This document shows, piece after piece, positions 17,797 through 26,040 of a stretch of 64,000 nt of DNA (position 1 is its first letter; each line of letters begins with the position of its first letter). Origin of the DNA: Lysinibacillus sp. FSL K6-0232 (lineage in GTDB: Bacteria; Bacillota; Bacilli; Bacillales_A; Planococcaceae); assembly GCF_038008325.1 (NCBI RefSeq), contig NZ_JBBOYW010000001.1, forward strand, positions 1,354,001 to 1,418,000, given 5' to 3'. Position numbers and translations under genes: made by a program. The notes beneath the pieces are model-generated. The model was given only the letters and a program-made list of their open reading frames with translations, ran no database searches and was not told the DNA's origin.

Positions 17797-17979
17797 AAAT
17801 AGCTCCGTATAATTTGCGGGTAATTATTTATAAGTACAGACTATTCTCTATAATTTATGCCCAATATAGCTACATGTGTATTTGGCTGTACCCATTTGTT
17901 TTCATAGAACTGTCCCTTTTTTGGAGAGCCGTTCTGCTGTAGACTCCTTTTTATAAGATGATAGGAGGATATGATAGAG

Positions 17980-18564
17980 ATGACAACAGCTATTCGAACA
18001 TTTAAAAGAGCATGTACAGATGAAACCCAAATTCATAAATTTTTAAGAGAGGCACAAACTGCTTTTCTGGGGCTAGTGGACCATAGTGTACCCTATGTAA
18101 TACCTTTAAATTATGTGGTGAAAGATGGAATTTTTTATTTCCATGGTGCCAATGACGGAAGAAAAATAAACATCATGACTGCCAATCCAAATGCTTGTAT
18201 AACAATATGCGAAAATTATGGAACAATGGTAGACCCCATTCCTGCGAACACAGATACAGCTTATATGAGTGTCATTGCAAATGGTGTGGTGGAAATTGTG
18301 AGGGATTTAGACGAAGCAACTGTGGCTATGCAGGCTATGCTTGATAAATATGTACCAGGTTATTATCAGGCACCTTTATCGAAAACACATATTGATAAAT
18401 ATCAATCATCGCTAGGCAGTAAAACACTTGTATTTAAAATTAAACCTGCTACTATGACGGTTAAAGAGCATAAGCTAAATGAACAAATGCAATATTATCG
18501 TGGCAGAGTTGTTACACAGGATATAAACCGAAAATCGAATGAGGAGCCAATTAAAACTACTTAG
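17980..18564 (+). CDS. Pyridoxamine 5'-phosphate oxidase-fold (NimA-like) flavin-binding protein
   Basis: About 194 residues. The split-barrel FMN-binding fold is indicated by FLGLVDHSVPYVIPLNYVVKDG and IFYFHGANDGRKINIM, as in NimA-like pyridoxamine 5'-phosphate oxidase-related proteins. These bind FMN, F420 or heme and reduce small molecules; the substrate here is unknown. Two starts are possible: ATG 17971 lies only two bases after GGAGG, so ATG 17980 with an 11-base gap is preferred. Monocistronic as far as can be seen. Confidence 0.8.
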   Translation: MTTAIRTFKRACTDETQIHKFLREAQTAFLGLVDHSVPYVIPLNYVVKDGIFYFHGANDGRKINIMTANPNACITICENYGTMVDPIPANTDTAYMSVIANGVVEIVRDLDEATVAMQAMLDKYVPGYYQAPLSKTHIDKYQSSLGSKTLVFKIKPATMTVKEHKLNEQMQYYRGRVVTQDINRKSNEEPIKTT

Positions 18565-18819
18565 GTCCAATAGATGGTGTTGGTATATATCTTCCTCTAA
18601 AAGGACATGAAATGAATAAAATGGATAGATGGAATTTATGAGTTTTGTTTAGAGAACCAAAAGGAGAGTTGGAACTAGTTAGTATCCGATTCTTCTTTTT
18701 AATTTAAAGAGATAGCGTTAAAAAAGGCTACACATATTGATAGATATAGCCATAACTAAGTGCTATAATGCCTCTGAAAATCATTGGAAATTTCGTGTTT
18801 ATAAAGAGGGGGCATTTAG

Positions 18820-19506
18820 TTGAATATTTTAGTTGTTGATGATGAACAGGAAATTGCAGATTTAATTGAGCTTTATTTAAAAAATGAAAATTATCATGTA
18901 TTTAAGTATTATACAGCTCAAGAGGCTTTGGTCTGTATGGAGCGGGAAAAATTGGATTTAGCTATTCTGGATATCATGATGCCAGATATTGATGGCTTTA
19001 CAATTTTACAGAAAATCCGAGAAGCATTTAATTTTCCAGTGATTATGCTTACGGCTAAGGAAGAAGAAATTGATAAAATAACTGGATTTTCTCTAGGAGC
19101 GGATGATTATATTACAAAGCCTTTTCGTCCATTAGAACTGGTTGCACGCGTAAAGGCACAATTACGAAGATTTACCCTGTACAACCAAGGCTCAAAGCAA
19201 AATGAGGCTATTATTGATTTTGCTGGTTTGATTATCAACAAGGATACACGACAGGTTTTACTAAATGAAAGACCATTATCGCTTACACCTACAGAATTCT
19301 CTATTCTATGGTATTTAAGCTCAAACAGAGGTAAGGTCATTAGTGCCGAGGAATTATTTCGAGAGGTTTGGGGAGAAAAGTATTACAACAGCAATAACAC
19401 CGTAATGGTGCATATTAGGCATTTACGAGAAAAAATGAACGATTCTGTGGACAATCCAAAGTTTATTAAGACGGTTTGGGGAGTGGGGTATACCATTGAT
19501 AAATGA
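18820..19506 (+). CDS. OmpR/PhoB-family response regulator (VanR-like)
   Basis: A 228-residue regulator. The receiver domain has acidic residues in VVDDEQ, the phosphorylated Asp in LAILDIMMPDIDG, Thr in MLTAKEE and Lys in DYITKPFRP. A winged-helix DNA-binding domain begins at about residue 125. GAGGGGGCAT precedes the start codon TTG 18820. The histidine kinase gene overlaps its last codons, so the two are one operon. Similarity to VanR-type regulators and the neighbouring D-Ala-D-Ala carboxypeptidase suggest control of cell-wall genes. Confidence 0.9.
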   Translation: MNILVVDDEQEIADLIELYLKNENYHVFKYYTAQEALVCMEREKLDLAILDIMMPDIDGFTILQKIREAFNFPVIMLTAKEEEIDKITGFSLGADDYITKPFRPLELVARVKAQLRRFTLYNQGSKQNEAIIDFAGLIINKDTRQVLLNERPLSLTPTEFSILWYLSSNRGKVISAEELFREVWGEKYYNSNNTVMVHIRHLREKMNDSVDNPKFIKTVWGVGYTIDK

Positions 19507-20623
19507 GTTTGGAAGACTGAAGAGAAAAATGATTTTACAAATTATTGTTATTCTTGTGATTGCCCTGATAGTCGGTTATTTCATTAACTTCGTATTTATT
19601 GACGGTATCTTGCAGGCTCCTTTTGCGGACGTCTTTATGGCTTTTTGTGAAAATATTTTACAATTAGATTATTATGCAGCACGAAACGCGTATAATGTGC
19701 TATTTCAACAAAATAAACCATTTTGGCTAGCGATAGGATTTATACTATTACTGCTAATTATTTTTTATATTGCATTGTCCCGTTTTACTCGTTACTTTCA
19801 TCAAATTAGTACAGGTATTACAATGCTTGCAGATGAGTCAGAAAAGGAAATACATCTACCTGCTGAACTTGATTTTTTAGAGAAGAAATTAAATGATGTG
19901 AAAAATAAATTAGAAAAACGTGCAAAGGATGCTCAAGAGGCAGAGCAACGAAAGAATGATCTTGTTGTCTATTTAGCGCATGATATTAAAACACCGTTAA
20001 CGTCCATTATTGGCTATCTAAGCCTGTTAGATGAAGCAAAGGATATGCCTGTGGAGCAAAAGGAAAAATATGTAGCGGTTACGTTAGAAAAATCAAATAG
20101 GCTAGAACAATTAATCAATGAGTTTTTTGAAATCACCAGATTTAATTTACAATCCATTATTTTAGAGAAGGATCTTATTCCACTCAACTATATGTTAATG
20201 CAGGTAGCAGATGAATTTTACCCATTATTAGCACCAAAAGGTCAAAAAGCTATCGTTAAAATAGATGAAGACATCACTATTTATGCGGATGGCAATAAAT
20301 TAGCGAGGGTCTTTAATAATATTTTAAAAAATGCAATGGCTTATAGCCACCCAAATAGTACAATTGAAATTAGTGCTAATAACGAAAATAATCAGACATG
20401 GATTTCTTTTATAAATACAGGAAAGACCATTCCTCCTGAAAAATTAAAGATGATATTTGAAAAGTTTTATCGTTTAGATCTTGCGAGGTCCTCACAAACT
20501 GGTGGTGCGGGACTTGGCTTAGCCATTTCGAATGAAATTGTACAAGCCCATGGAGGGACTATTACGGCTACCTCTAGCGATGAAAAAACAGTATTTACTG
20601 TTAAACTGCCAAACAATTCTTAA
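19496..20623 (+). CDS. Membrane histidine kinase (VanS-like)
   Basis: A 375-residue sensor. Two transmembrane segments (about residues 12-33 and 76-96) flank an extracellular loop of about 40 residues. A HAMP-like linker follows, then the H-box (VVYLAHDIKTPLTSIIGY) with the phosphorylated His, the N-box (NNILKNAMAYS), and G-boxes (GGAGLGLAISNEIV). TTG 19496, with GGGGAGTGGGG upstream, overlaps the regulator gene by 11 bp; ATG 19529 is an alternative start. The short sensor loop resembles VanS-type or intramembrane-sensing kinases of Firmicutes. Confidence 0.9.
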   Translation: MINEFGRLKRKMILQIIVILVIALIVGYFINFVFIDGILQAPFADVFMAFCENILQLDYYAARNAYNVLFQQNKPFWLAIGFILLLLIIFYIALSRFTRYFHQISTGITMLADESEKEIHLPAELDFLEKKLNDVKNKLEKRAKDAQEAEQRKNDLVVYLAHDIKTPLTSIIGYLSLLDEAKDMPVEQKEKYVAVTLEKSNRLEQLINEFFEITRFNLQSIILEKDLIPLNYMLMQVADEFYPLLAPKGQKAIVKIDEDITIYADGNKLARVFNNILKNAMAYSHPNSTIEISANNENNQTWISFINTGKTIPPEKLKMIFEKFYRLDLARSSQTGGAGLGLAISNEIVQAHGGTITATSSDEKTVFTVKLPNNS

Positions 20624-20636
20624 GAAATCTTAAGAA
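20617..20636. promoter_or_regulatory. 10-bp direct repeat, candidate response-regulator operator
   Basis: TTCTTAAGAA (20617-20626) is followed directly by ATCTTAAGAA (20627-20636), a one-helical-turn repeat typical of OmpR-family binding. It overlaps the stop codon of the kinase and lies about 80 bp upstream of the carboxypeptidase gene, so the VanRS-like pair probably drives that gene. Confidence 0.5.
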
Positions 20637-21190
20637 TTCACTAATAGTTAATTAAAAATAAGCTCCTTTTTTTATGGTTGAATATAAGCATAAAGAGAAG
20701 GAGTTGTTTTTATGTTCACTAAAAAAGGTATTTTTAGTATATCGTTTATCATAATTATGTTATTCGTTTATGTTATGGTTTCAAAAGAAACGCCCATATC
20801 ATTTGTTGACTCTTCAAAAGTAGATGTACTTGCAACGAGTGAAGATATACTTGATGTCGATTTATACAGCTCGAATGCAATTTTAGTTAATTTAGATAAC
20901 AATCAGGTTTTATTGGATAAAAATAGCGAGGAGAGAATTTATCCTGCATCTTTGACAAAAATGATGACCGTTTTAGTTGCTATTGAACATATTCAAAATT
21001 TACACCCGAATTATTCATAGCTAACTGACCTGAGTTCGTTTTGTCATATTTCTTATCACAGACCAAGTTTCTCTGGAATTTAAATGGAGGAATAAATGAT
21101 TTAGGCCAGTTGATACTTAAAAAATGGGAATTTACCTGTTTTTAGGCAGACTTATCCCTTGGTACGGGTTCGATTTTTTAAAAAAGTGAT

Positions 21191-22510
21191 CTAGTTGGTG
21201 GAAAGCTGCTGCACTCTGGTCAGAATGTCTGAAAAGAAGCGCGCATAGACGAAGCTGGACGCTAATTTGAAATGCAGGTAACGACCAGATTTTACAAGTT
21301 TACTGGCAACTTTAATTAACCGTGTGCGAATGGTTTGGATTTGAAGCCCATTTTTCGCAGATGGAAACGTTAATGTACGTAACCAATTCGTTAAATTGTA
21401 GGCGAGTAAACTGATCATCATGCGTGCTTCGTTCACTTGGAAATCATGGCTTTTCATTTGATCGAATCCGAAGCCATCTTTCGCCTCTTTAATGAAGTTT
21501 TCCATTGCGCCACGTTTTTGATAGGACGTGAGAATGGCTTCCGGTGAAAAGGCAGTTTCGCTTAAATTTGTGACGAAAAAGGCATGGGTGAAGAACAGTT
21601 CACCTGCTGGGCGTGTAGACTGAATAATGATGCGACGTGACGTATTCCATGAACCAGCCTGATAGATTGACTCCTCCACATAACGTTCGGCTTTTGTGAC
21701 ATCACGGATTTCAGATGTTGGATGTAGTTCTTCCGCAAGTGCTTTCAGTCTGGCGTTCGACTTTAAACGAATGATGTAATAGACCGATTCATCTTCGCAA
21801 AGTTTGTATAAGTCGGGTACTGCGAAGCCGCTATCACCACGCACGAGTGTTGTCGTTTCGGGAAAGTTTTCGTTGTAATGATCCAGTAAAGGGCGGACAA
21901 ATTCCACGACACCGTTTGATGTATACCTATTCCCTGGGCGTAGCTGCGCTTTTAAAAAATCACCGGTGAAGCCGTCAAACGCAACGAGTGGATGAAAGCC
22001 GACTGTGCCGTAATGGCTATTGTATGAGGCATTTTCTTGCTTGCCATATGTATCCGCATGAGACGAATCCAGATCAATTAAAAGAGTCGTCGATTGACGT
22101 AACTGATGCACCCGGTCCAGTAGTTCTTGATTCGCCGCTTGAAGTTGTTGGAGTGCCTGTTTGTCAAAGCGTTTGAAAAATCGAGATAAAGATGGCTGAG
22201 ATGCAAGTGCTGGTTTTCCAAGTACACGCGTGAAAACTGGATCGTGCGTTAATGTATCCGCTGCGTCATCCTCGTGATAGCCTGCGATGAGCTGATATAT
22301 TTTTTGACGAAGAAGTTCCATATTGTCATGGATACAGTAAGAACGCTCATCTTTTAAGTGAAGGTGTTTGGCGATTGTTTTGGAAAAGCCGATTTTTTCA
22401 TCGAACTCACGGAAGATAAATTGGCCTGTATCAGAAGAAAGCTCACCTCCATCGTGAGTTAATTTCAGTTGGTGATTGAAATGAAGTGTTGTTTGCGGTA
22501 ATCTAATCAT
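21191..22510 (-). CDS. IS1380-family DDE transposase
   Basis: A 439-residue transposase. GGELSSDTGQFIFREFDEKIG at the N-terminus is characteristic of IS1380. The DDE residues are likely Asp in LLIDLDSSHADTYG, Asp in LVRGDSGFAVPDLY and Glu in KRGAMENFIKEAKDGFGFDQM. The frame is intact, so the element may be active. Its base composition is visibly more GC-rich than the flanking genes, consistent with recent arrival. Confidence 0.93.
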   Translation of the reverse strand: MIRLPQTTLHFNHQLKLTHDGGELSSDTGQFIFREFDEKIGFSKTIAKHLHLKDERSYCIHDNMELLRQKIYQLIAGYHEDDAADTLTHDPVFTRVLGKPALASQPSLSRFFKRFDKQALQQLQAANQELLDRVHQLRQSTTLLIDLDSSHADTYGKQENASYNSHYGTVGFHPLVAFDGFTGDFLKAQLRPGNRYTSNGVVEFVRPLLDHYNENFPETTTLVRGDSGFAVPDLYKLCEDESVYYIIRLKSNARLKALAEELHPTSEIRDVTKAERYVEESIYQAGSWNTSRRIIIQSTRPAGELFFTHAFFVTNLSETAFSPEAILTSYQKRGAMENFIKEAKDGFGFDQMKSHDFQVNEARMMISLLAYNLTNWLRTLTFPSAKNGLQIQTIRTRLIKVASKLVKSGRYLHFKLASSFVYARFFSDILTRVQQLSTN

Positions 22511-22564
22511 GAGAAGAATCCTTTCTTTTGGTTAGTTCTTGGTCGATTTAACCTTAACAGAAAT

Positions 22565-22636
22565 GGATTCTTTTTTCATTTTTTTAGTGAAAAAGAGAAT
22601 CCCACAGGAAAGGCGATAAATCGCCTTTCCTGTGGG
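22565..22636. terminator. Two adjacent large hairpins inside the IS, upstream of the transposase
   Basis: Stem 1: GGATTCTTTTTTCA (from 22565) with TGAAAAAGAGAATCC (to 22602). Stem 2: a perfect 17-bp stem, CCCACAGGAAAGGCGAT (22601-22617) with its complement at 22620-22636. They probably stop host transcription from entering the transposase gene, or fold the transcript to hide its start, a known safeguard in IS elements. Confidence 0.7.
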
Positions 22637-23304
22637 ATTTTGTATTTGGGTGTGAATAATTAGGGTTACAACAAGAAGTTGTGTTACCCAAAAATATATT
22701 TCATGATTTATATGAAAAAAATGCTTCAATGGCAGGTTTTCTCCCTAATGAGCAGCTTACAGTAGAGGATTTATTGTATGGTTCCATGTTGCCATCAGGT
22801 GCAGAGGCATCTATCGGCTTGGCTGAATATATTACAGGCTCAGAGGAAGAGTTTGTCAAACTTATGAATAACAAGGCTCAACAGCTTGGCATGATAAATA
22901 CGCATTTTATGAATACAACGGGTCTGCATCACCCAGAACATTATACAACGGTACAGGATATTGCTTTGCTTCTACAGTATGCATTAACAAATAGTGAATT
23001 TCGTCAGATTTATACTGCGGAAAGATACTCGATAAAGCAAACAAATCGTCATCCAGAAGGCATGACATTTACCAATCGAATGTTTCAACATATGACTTCA
23101 GGCGAGTTGTCAGCAGGGGAAATCTTAGGTGGTAAAACGGGTTATACAGAGGAGGCTGGGTTATGCTTAGCGAGTTTAGCTACAGTCAATGGACAAGAAT
23201 ATATCCTCGTAACAGTAGGAGCCAAAGGAGATCCTCGAACGGAACAATATAATATAACAGATGCATTTTCAGTATATCGTCAATTATCAAGCGGAAACAT
23301 ATGA

Positions 23305-23731
23305 AAGGTGTTGCGTAGCCGTCTGTAAATAAAGTGAATCTTCAATCAGTGGAGTTTTCCTCCAGCTTCCACTGATGGGTGATAGAGAAGCAGAGGCTAA
23401 GAACCTCGCATCCTGTGAAAATGCTTGTGCGACCAACATCGTGTTGACCTTGACCGTTGTTTTTACAGCGTGTCGCCATCGCACAAAAATGCTTATGAAT
23501 ACGGGACAAATTTTAACCAGAGCTTGGGCAAAATTATTTATTATTGAAATCGTCTTTCTAAATGAAGCATTTAATTTAGACAAAGCTCTTTTTACTACTG
23601 GAAAACAAAAACAGCACATAAATTGTTCCTGCCGTATGTAAATATTTCACATTCTACTTATCGTTAGCAACGATAATGAGTCAAATAGAGGCAAAGTATT
23701 TGATTGCAATCTTAGAAATTAATGCTTATCA
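23305..23731. other. Structured non-coding block after the carboxypeptidase gene
   Basis: A block that is locally GC-richer than its flanks and has no convincing gene. A stem forms from ATCAGTGGA (23345-23353) and TCCACTGAT (23368-23376) with an inner GGAG/CTCC pair. A perfect inverted repeat TTATCGTT-AGC-AACGATAA spans 23658-23676. Overlapping ORFs on both strands (about 23287-23641) look like chance. It may be the remnant of a mobile element or a structured RNA. Confidence 0.45.
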
Positions 23732-23752
23732 TGAAAATGATAATCATTTTCA
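23732..23752. promoter_or_regulatory. Fur box upstream of the LLM monooxygenase gene
   Basis: TGAAAATGAT (23732-23741), centre A, ATCATTTTCA (23743-23752): a perfect 21-bp palindrome. It matches the classical 19-bp Fur consensus GATAATGATAATCATTATC at 17 of 19 positions. It lies about 20 bp before the start codon. It predicts induction under iron limitation. Confidence 0.85.
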
Positions 23753-23772
23753 ATTGATAGGGAGAGAGTAAT

Positions 23773-25059
23773 TTGCTGAATAAAAGACAACTTATAATTG
23801 GTATACATCTAGCTGTACACGGTGAACAGGACAAAAAAGGTGCAATGATTCAGGAGCAAATTGCATTTGCAAAGCGTGCTGAGGCAGCCAAATTAGATTT
23901 TGTATTTAAGGCTGATTATTTAATAGCGCACCCAGAGTTAATAGCTAAAACAAAAGGAACAGTTGGACTAGACCCTAGCTTTTTGCTAGCACTCGTAGCG
24001 AGAGAAACGCAGCAAATCGGTTTAGTAACAACTATTTCCACATCATTTACACCACCTTATCTTATTGCCCGCCAATTACAATCCTTAAATTGGATTAGTA
24101 ACGGACGAGTAGGATGGAATGTAGTGACCTCCATTGATGGGGCATATAATTTTAGCAATGCCCCTATGCCATCATCAGAGGAGCGTTATGCTAAAGCGGC
24201 TGAATGTACAAACGTTGTTCAGCAGCTATGGCATAGTCACCCTAGTGAAATATTAGAAGCTAACGGAGATTTAGAAAAAATTAAAGACCTTGTAAAGCCT
24301 ATTGATTATAATGGTGAGTTTTTCCACATTCAAGGTCCTTTAAATATACCTATGCATCCAGCGGGAGATATACCGTTATTTCAGGCAGGTGCATCTGAGG
24401 TAGGACGTCAATTTGCGGCAACTGTATCGAATGCGATTTTTGCTGCAACACCAACTATGGATGTTGGCATTGAAATGCGTAATGATTTGCGAAAGCGTGC
24501 TGTTGAGGCTGGTCGTTCGGCAGATGATATTCGCTTATTGCCAGGTCTCTATTTCTTTATAGGTGATACATATGAGGAGGCATTGGAAATGCATCAGCAG
24601 GCTCATGCCCATTTAACGCTTGAGCGCCGCTATGCTGCATTGGTATCCGTTATTGGACTGGATGTTCGCCACTTGGCACTTCAGGATCGTGTAACAGTTG
24701 ATCTACTGCCTCCAAAAGATCAAAAGGTTCGTAGTAAAACGCATGCTCATCTTGTGCGGCGCTATATTATGGAGAATAAGCCGACTGTGGAGGAATTACT
24801 TGCACGACCCGAGGTAATTGGCTCAGCACATCTTGTAGCCATTGGTACGCCACAGGATATTGTCCAGCAAATCGTTACGTTTTATGATAAGGGTGCATTC
24901 GATGGCTTTATTGCTGTGCCAGGTGGTCCAGCGAAATCTTTGGATTTATTCTTTAACGAGGTGATACCTATGCTCGTTGAACGTGGGTTATTCCGAGCCG
25001 ACTATGAAGGGAGCACATTACGCTCACATCTAGGCTTAGATGTGTTACTACCTAATTAA
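23773..25059 (+). CDS. LLM-class flavin-dependent monooxygenase (NtaA/SnaA/DszA type)
   Basis: A 428-residue bacterial-luciferase-like monooxygenase of the NtaA/SnaA/DszA branch, seen in LIARQLQSLNWISNGRVGWNVVTS, PLFQAGASEVGRQFAA and the C-terminal PGGPAKSLDLFFNEVIPML. Such enzymes use FMNH2 and O2 to cleave C-N or C-S bonds (nitrilotriacetate, sulfones) and need a separate reductase. The start is TTG 23773 behind GGGAGAG. With a Fur box directly upstream, a role in iron acquisition is possible, for example breaking down an aminocarboxylate chelate (inference). A terminator follows. Confidence 0.87.
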   Translation: MLNKRQLIIGIHLAVHGEQDKKGAMIQEQIAFAKRAEAAKLDFVFKADYLIAHPELIAKTKGTVGLDPSFLLALVARETQQIGLVTTISTSFTPPYLIARQLQSLNWISNGRVGWNVVTSIDGAYNFSNAPMPSSEERYAKAAECTNVVQQLWHSHPSEILEANGDLEKIKDLVKPIDYNGEFFHIQGPLNIPMHPAGDIPLFQAGASEVGRQFAATVSNAIFAATPTMDVGIEMRNDLRKRAVEAGRSADDIRLLPGLYFFIGDTYEEALEMHQQAHAHLTLERRYAALVSVIGLDVRHLALQDRVTVDLLPPKDQKVRSKTHAHLVRRYIMENKPTVEELLARPEVIGSAHLVAIGTPQDIVQQIVTFYDKGAFDGFIAVPGGPAKSLDLFFNEVIPMLVERGLFRADYEGSTLRSHLGLDVLLPN

Positions 25060-25069
25060 AGCTACACAT

Positions 25070-25112
25070 AAAAGGAGCAAAGATGTTGCGAATCAACATG
25101 CTTTGCCCTTTT
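25070..25112. terminator. Bidirectional terminator between convergent genes
   Basis: AAAAGGAGCAAAGATGTTG pairs with CAACATGCTTTGCCCTTTT with a small mismatch. A-rich and T-rich edges let it serve both strands. Confidence 0.75.
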
Positions 25113-25120
25113 AATGCTTG

Positions 25121-26029
25121 CTAAAAGCTCATTCGAATATTAATTGGGTAGAGATAGGGTGATTCAGGCTGTTCGATTGTTACCCAATTATCAATTTGAA
25201 TAATAGGTAGGGTAGCACCGTCATAGGTCGTTTGCCCAATTGTACCTACAATCTCAATCCATGTATCCTCCTCAAGCGTAGGAGCCTCTGCAAATTCTGT
25301 TAAAAAGCCTACAATGCTTGCATCTGCCACACAATGAGTAATGAGAAATCGTGAAATAACTAGTTGATTTTGACTAAAATCCTCCTCTTTTAAAACAAAG
25401 CCCTTTAGCTGTATTTGCTTGCCTAAATAACTCGCTAAATTATTATTAATTTCCTCATAATAAATCGTATAATCCTCGTCTGTCATTTTAAACATTGCTT
25501 GCTGGGAGAGCTGTTGCTTTAATTGGTCATATTGCTTCTTTGTCATCTCCTGCTTTTCTTCCATTAATCTAGGATCAGGCTCATGGTCATCATAGATATT
25601 GTCATCAATGGTTTCATTGGAAGTAAGATAATCCTCTATTTTTGAACTTTGACTTTGTTGAGCAAGAATAAAGGAAGCTCCTTTTTTATCAGCAATTGCA
25701 GCATCTAAAATTTTAGCAGGCACAAAGAAGCCCGTTATAATAGATGCTATAACAATAAGATAGGACAGCATTTTTTGTCGTGTAAAAGGTGATTGTCCAT
25801 GGTCATGGTGTGAGCAGCAAGCTTGTCTATGATGAGTAGTCTTTGAAACGACTCTTGTTAATTGCACAAGAAATAGCATAAAAAATAGAATAGCGGCTGT
25901 TTTACTGAGGTTATCGTATTTTGGGTTAATATATTTTGTTAGTTCCCCCGTCCAATGCAGGCTCGCAATCATCGCAGAAAAAGCAAGTAAAATAACCGCC
26001 CTCACTGCTTGCTGAACGTGAAATTTCAT
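25121..26029 (-). CDS. TIGR03943 (YcgQ-like) membrane-associated protein with CCSHHDHG metal motif
   Basis: A 302-residue protein with four predicted N-terminal membrane segments (to about residue 105), a cytoplasmic or surface loop carrying HHRQACCSHHDHGQ, and a C-terminal beta-rich domain (from about 190) typical of TIGR03943/YcgQ. The Cys/His cluster probably binds a transition metal. It is 11 bp downstream of the permease gene on the same strand; such pairs (YcgR-YcgQ) are a conserved unit. A Zur box lies upstream of the pair. Zinc transport or supply during starvation is likely but unproven. Confidence 0.82.
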   Translation of the reverse strand: MKFHVQQAVRAVILLAFSAMIASLHWTGELTKYINPKYDNLSKTAAILFFMLFLVQLTRVVSKTTHHRQACCSHHDHGQSPFTRQKMLSYLIVIASIITGFFVPAKILDAAIADKKGASFILAQQSQSSKIEDYLTSNETIDDNIYDDHEPDPRLMEEKQEMTKKQYDQLKQQLSQQAMFKMTDEDYTIYYEEINNNLASYLGKQIQLKGFVLKEEDFSQNQLVISRFLITHCVADASIVGFLTEFAEAPTLEEDTWIEIVGTIGQTTYDGATLPIIQIDNWVTIEQPESPYLYPINIRMSF

Positions 26030-26040
26030 GAATTTCCTCC

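Larger units (their letters stand above)
21005..22665 (-). mobile_element. IS1380-family insertion sequence, complete, 1,661 bp
   Basis: The ends are imperfect inverted repeats: CCCGAATTATTCATAGC at 21005-21021 and, on the other strand, CCCTAATTATTCACACC at 22649-22665 (13 of 17 match). The element is flanked by TTACA at 21000-21004 and 22666-22670, a 5-bp target duplication. It carries one transposase gene on the minus strand and two large stems at its transposase-proximal end. Size and organisation fit the IS1380 family. Confidence 0.9.
20712..23304 (+). pseudogene. Penicillin-binding D-alanyl-D-alanine carboxypeptidase gene interrupted by an IS
   Basis: Two pieces of one gene flank the insertion element. 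The 5' piece (20712-21004) has a signal anchor and the SxxK nucleophile motif (ASLTKMM). The 3' piece (22671-23304) has GSMLPSGAEAS (SxN-like region) and the KTG motif (GGKTGYTEEAG). Joining 21004 to 22671 after removing one TTACA copy restores an in-frame protein of 308 residues with no missing motif (reading IQNLQQEVVLPKN across the join). The intact enzyme would trim the terminal D-Ala of peptidoglycan stem peptides outside the membrane. It lies directly behind the VanRS-like pair, resembling the serine-type VanY of some van loci. It is now inactive unless the IS excises precisely. Confidence 0.92.

Noticed and set aside
18820..23304. A complete vancomycin-resistance operon
   Set aside because: Only VanRS-like regulators and a PBP-type carboxypeptidase are present. 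No VanH, ligase or VanX gene is seen.
23287..23641. Coding genes in the structured block
   Set aside because: Overlapping frames on both strands lack ribosome sites and have no recognisable protein.
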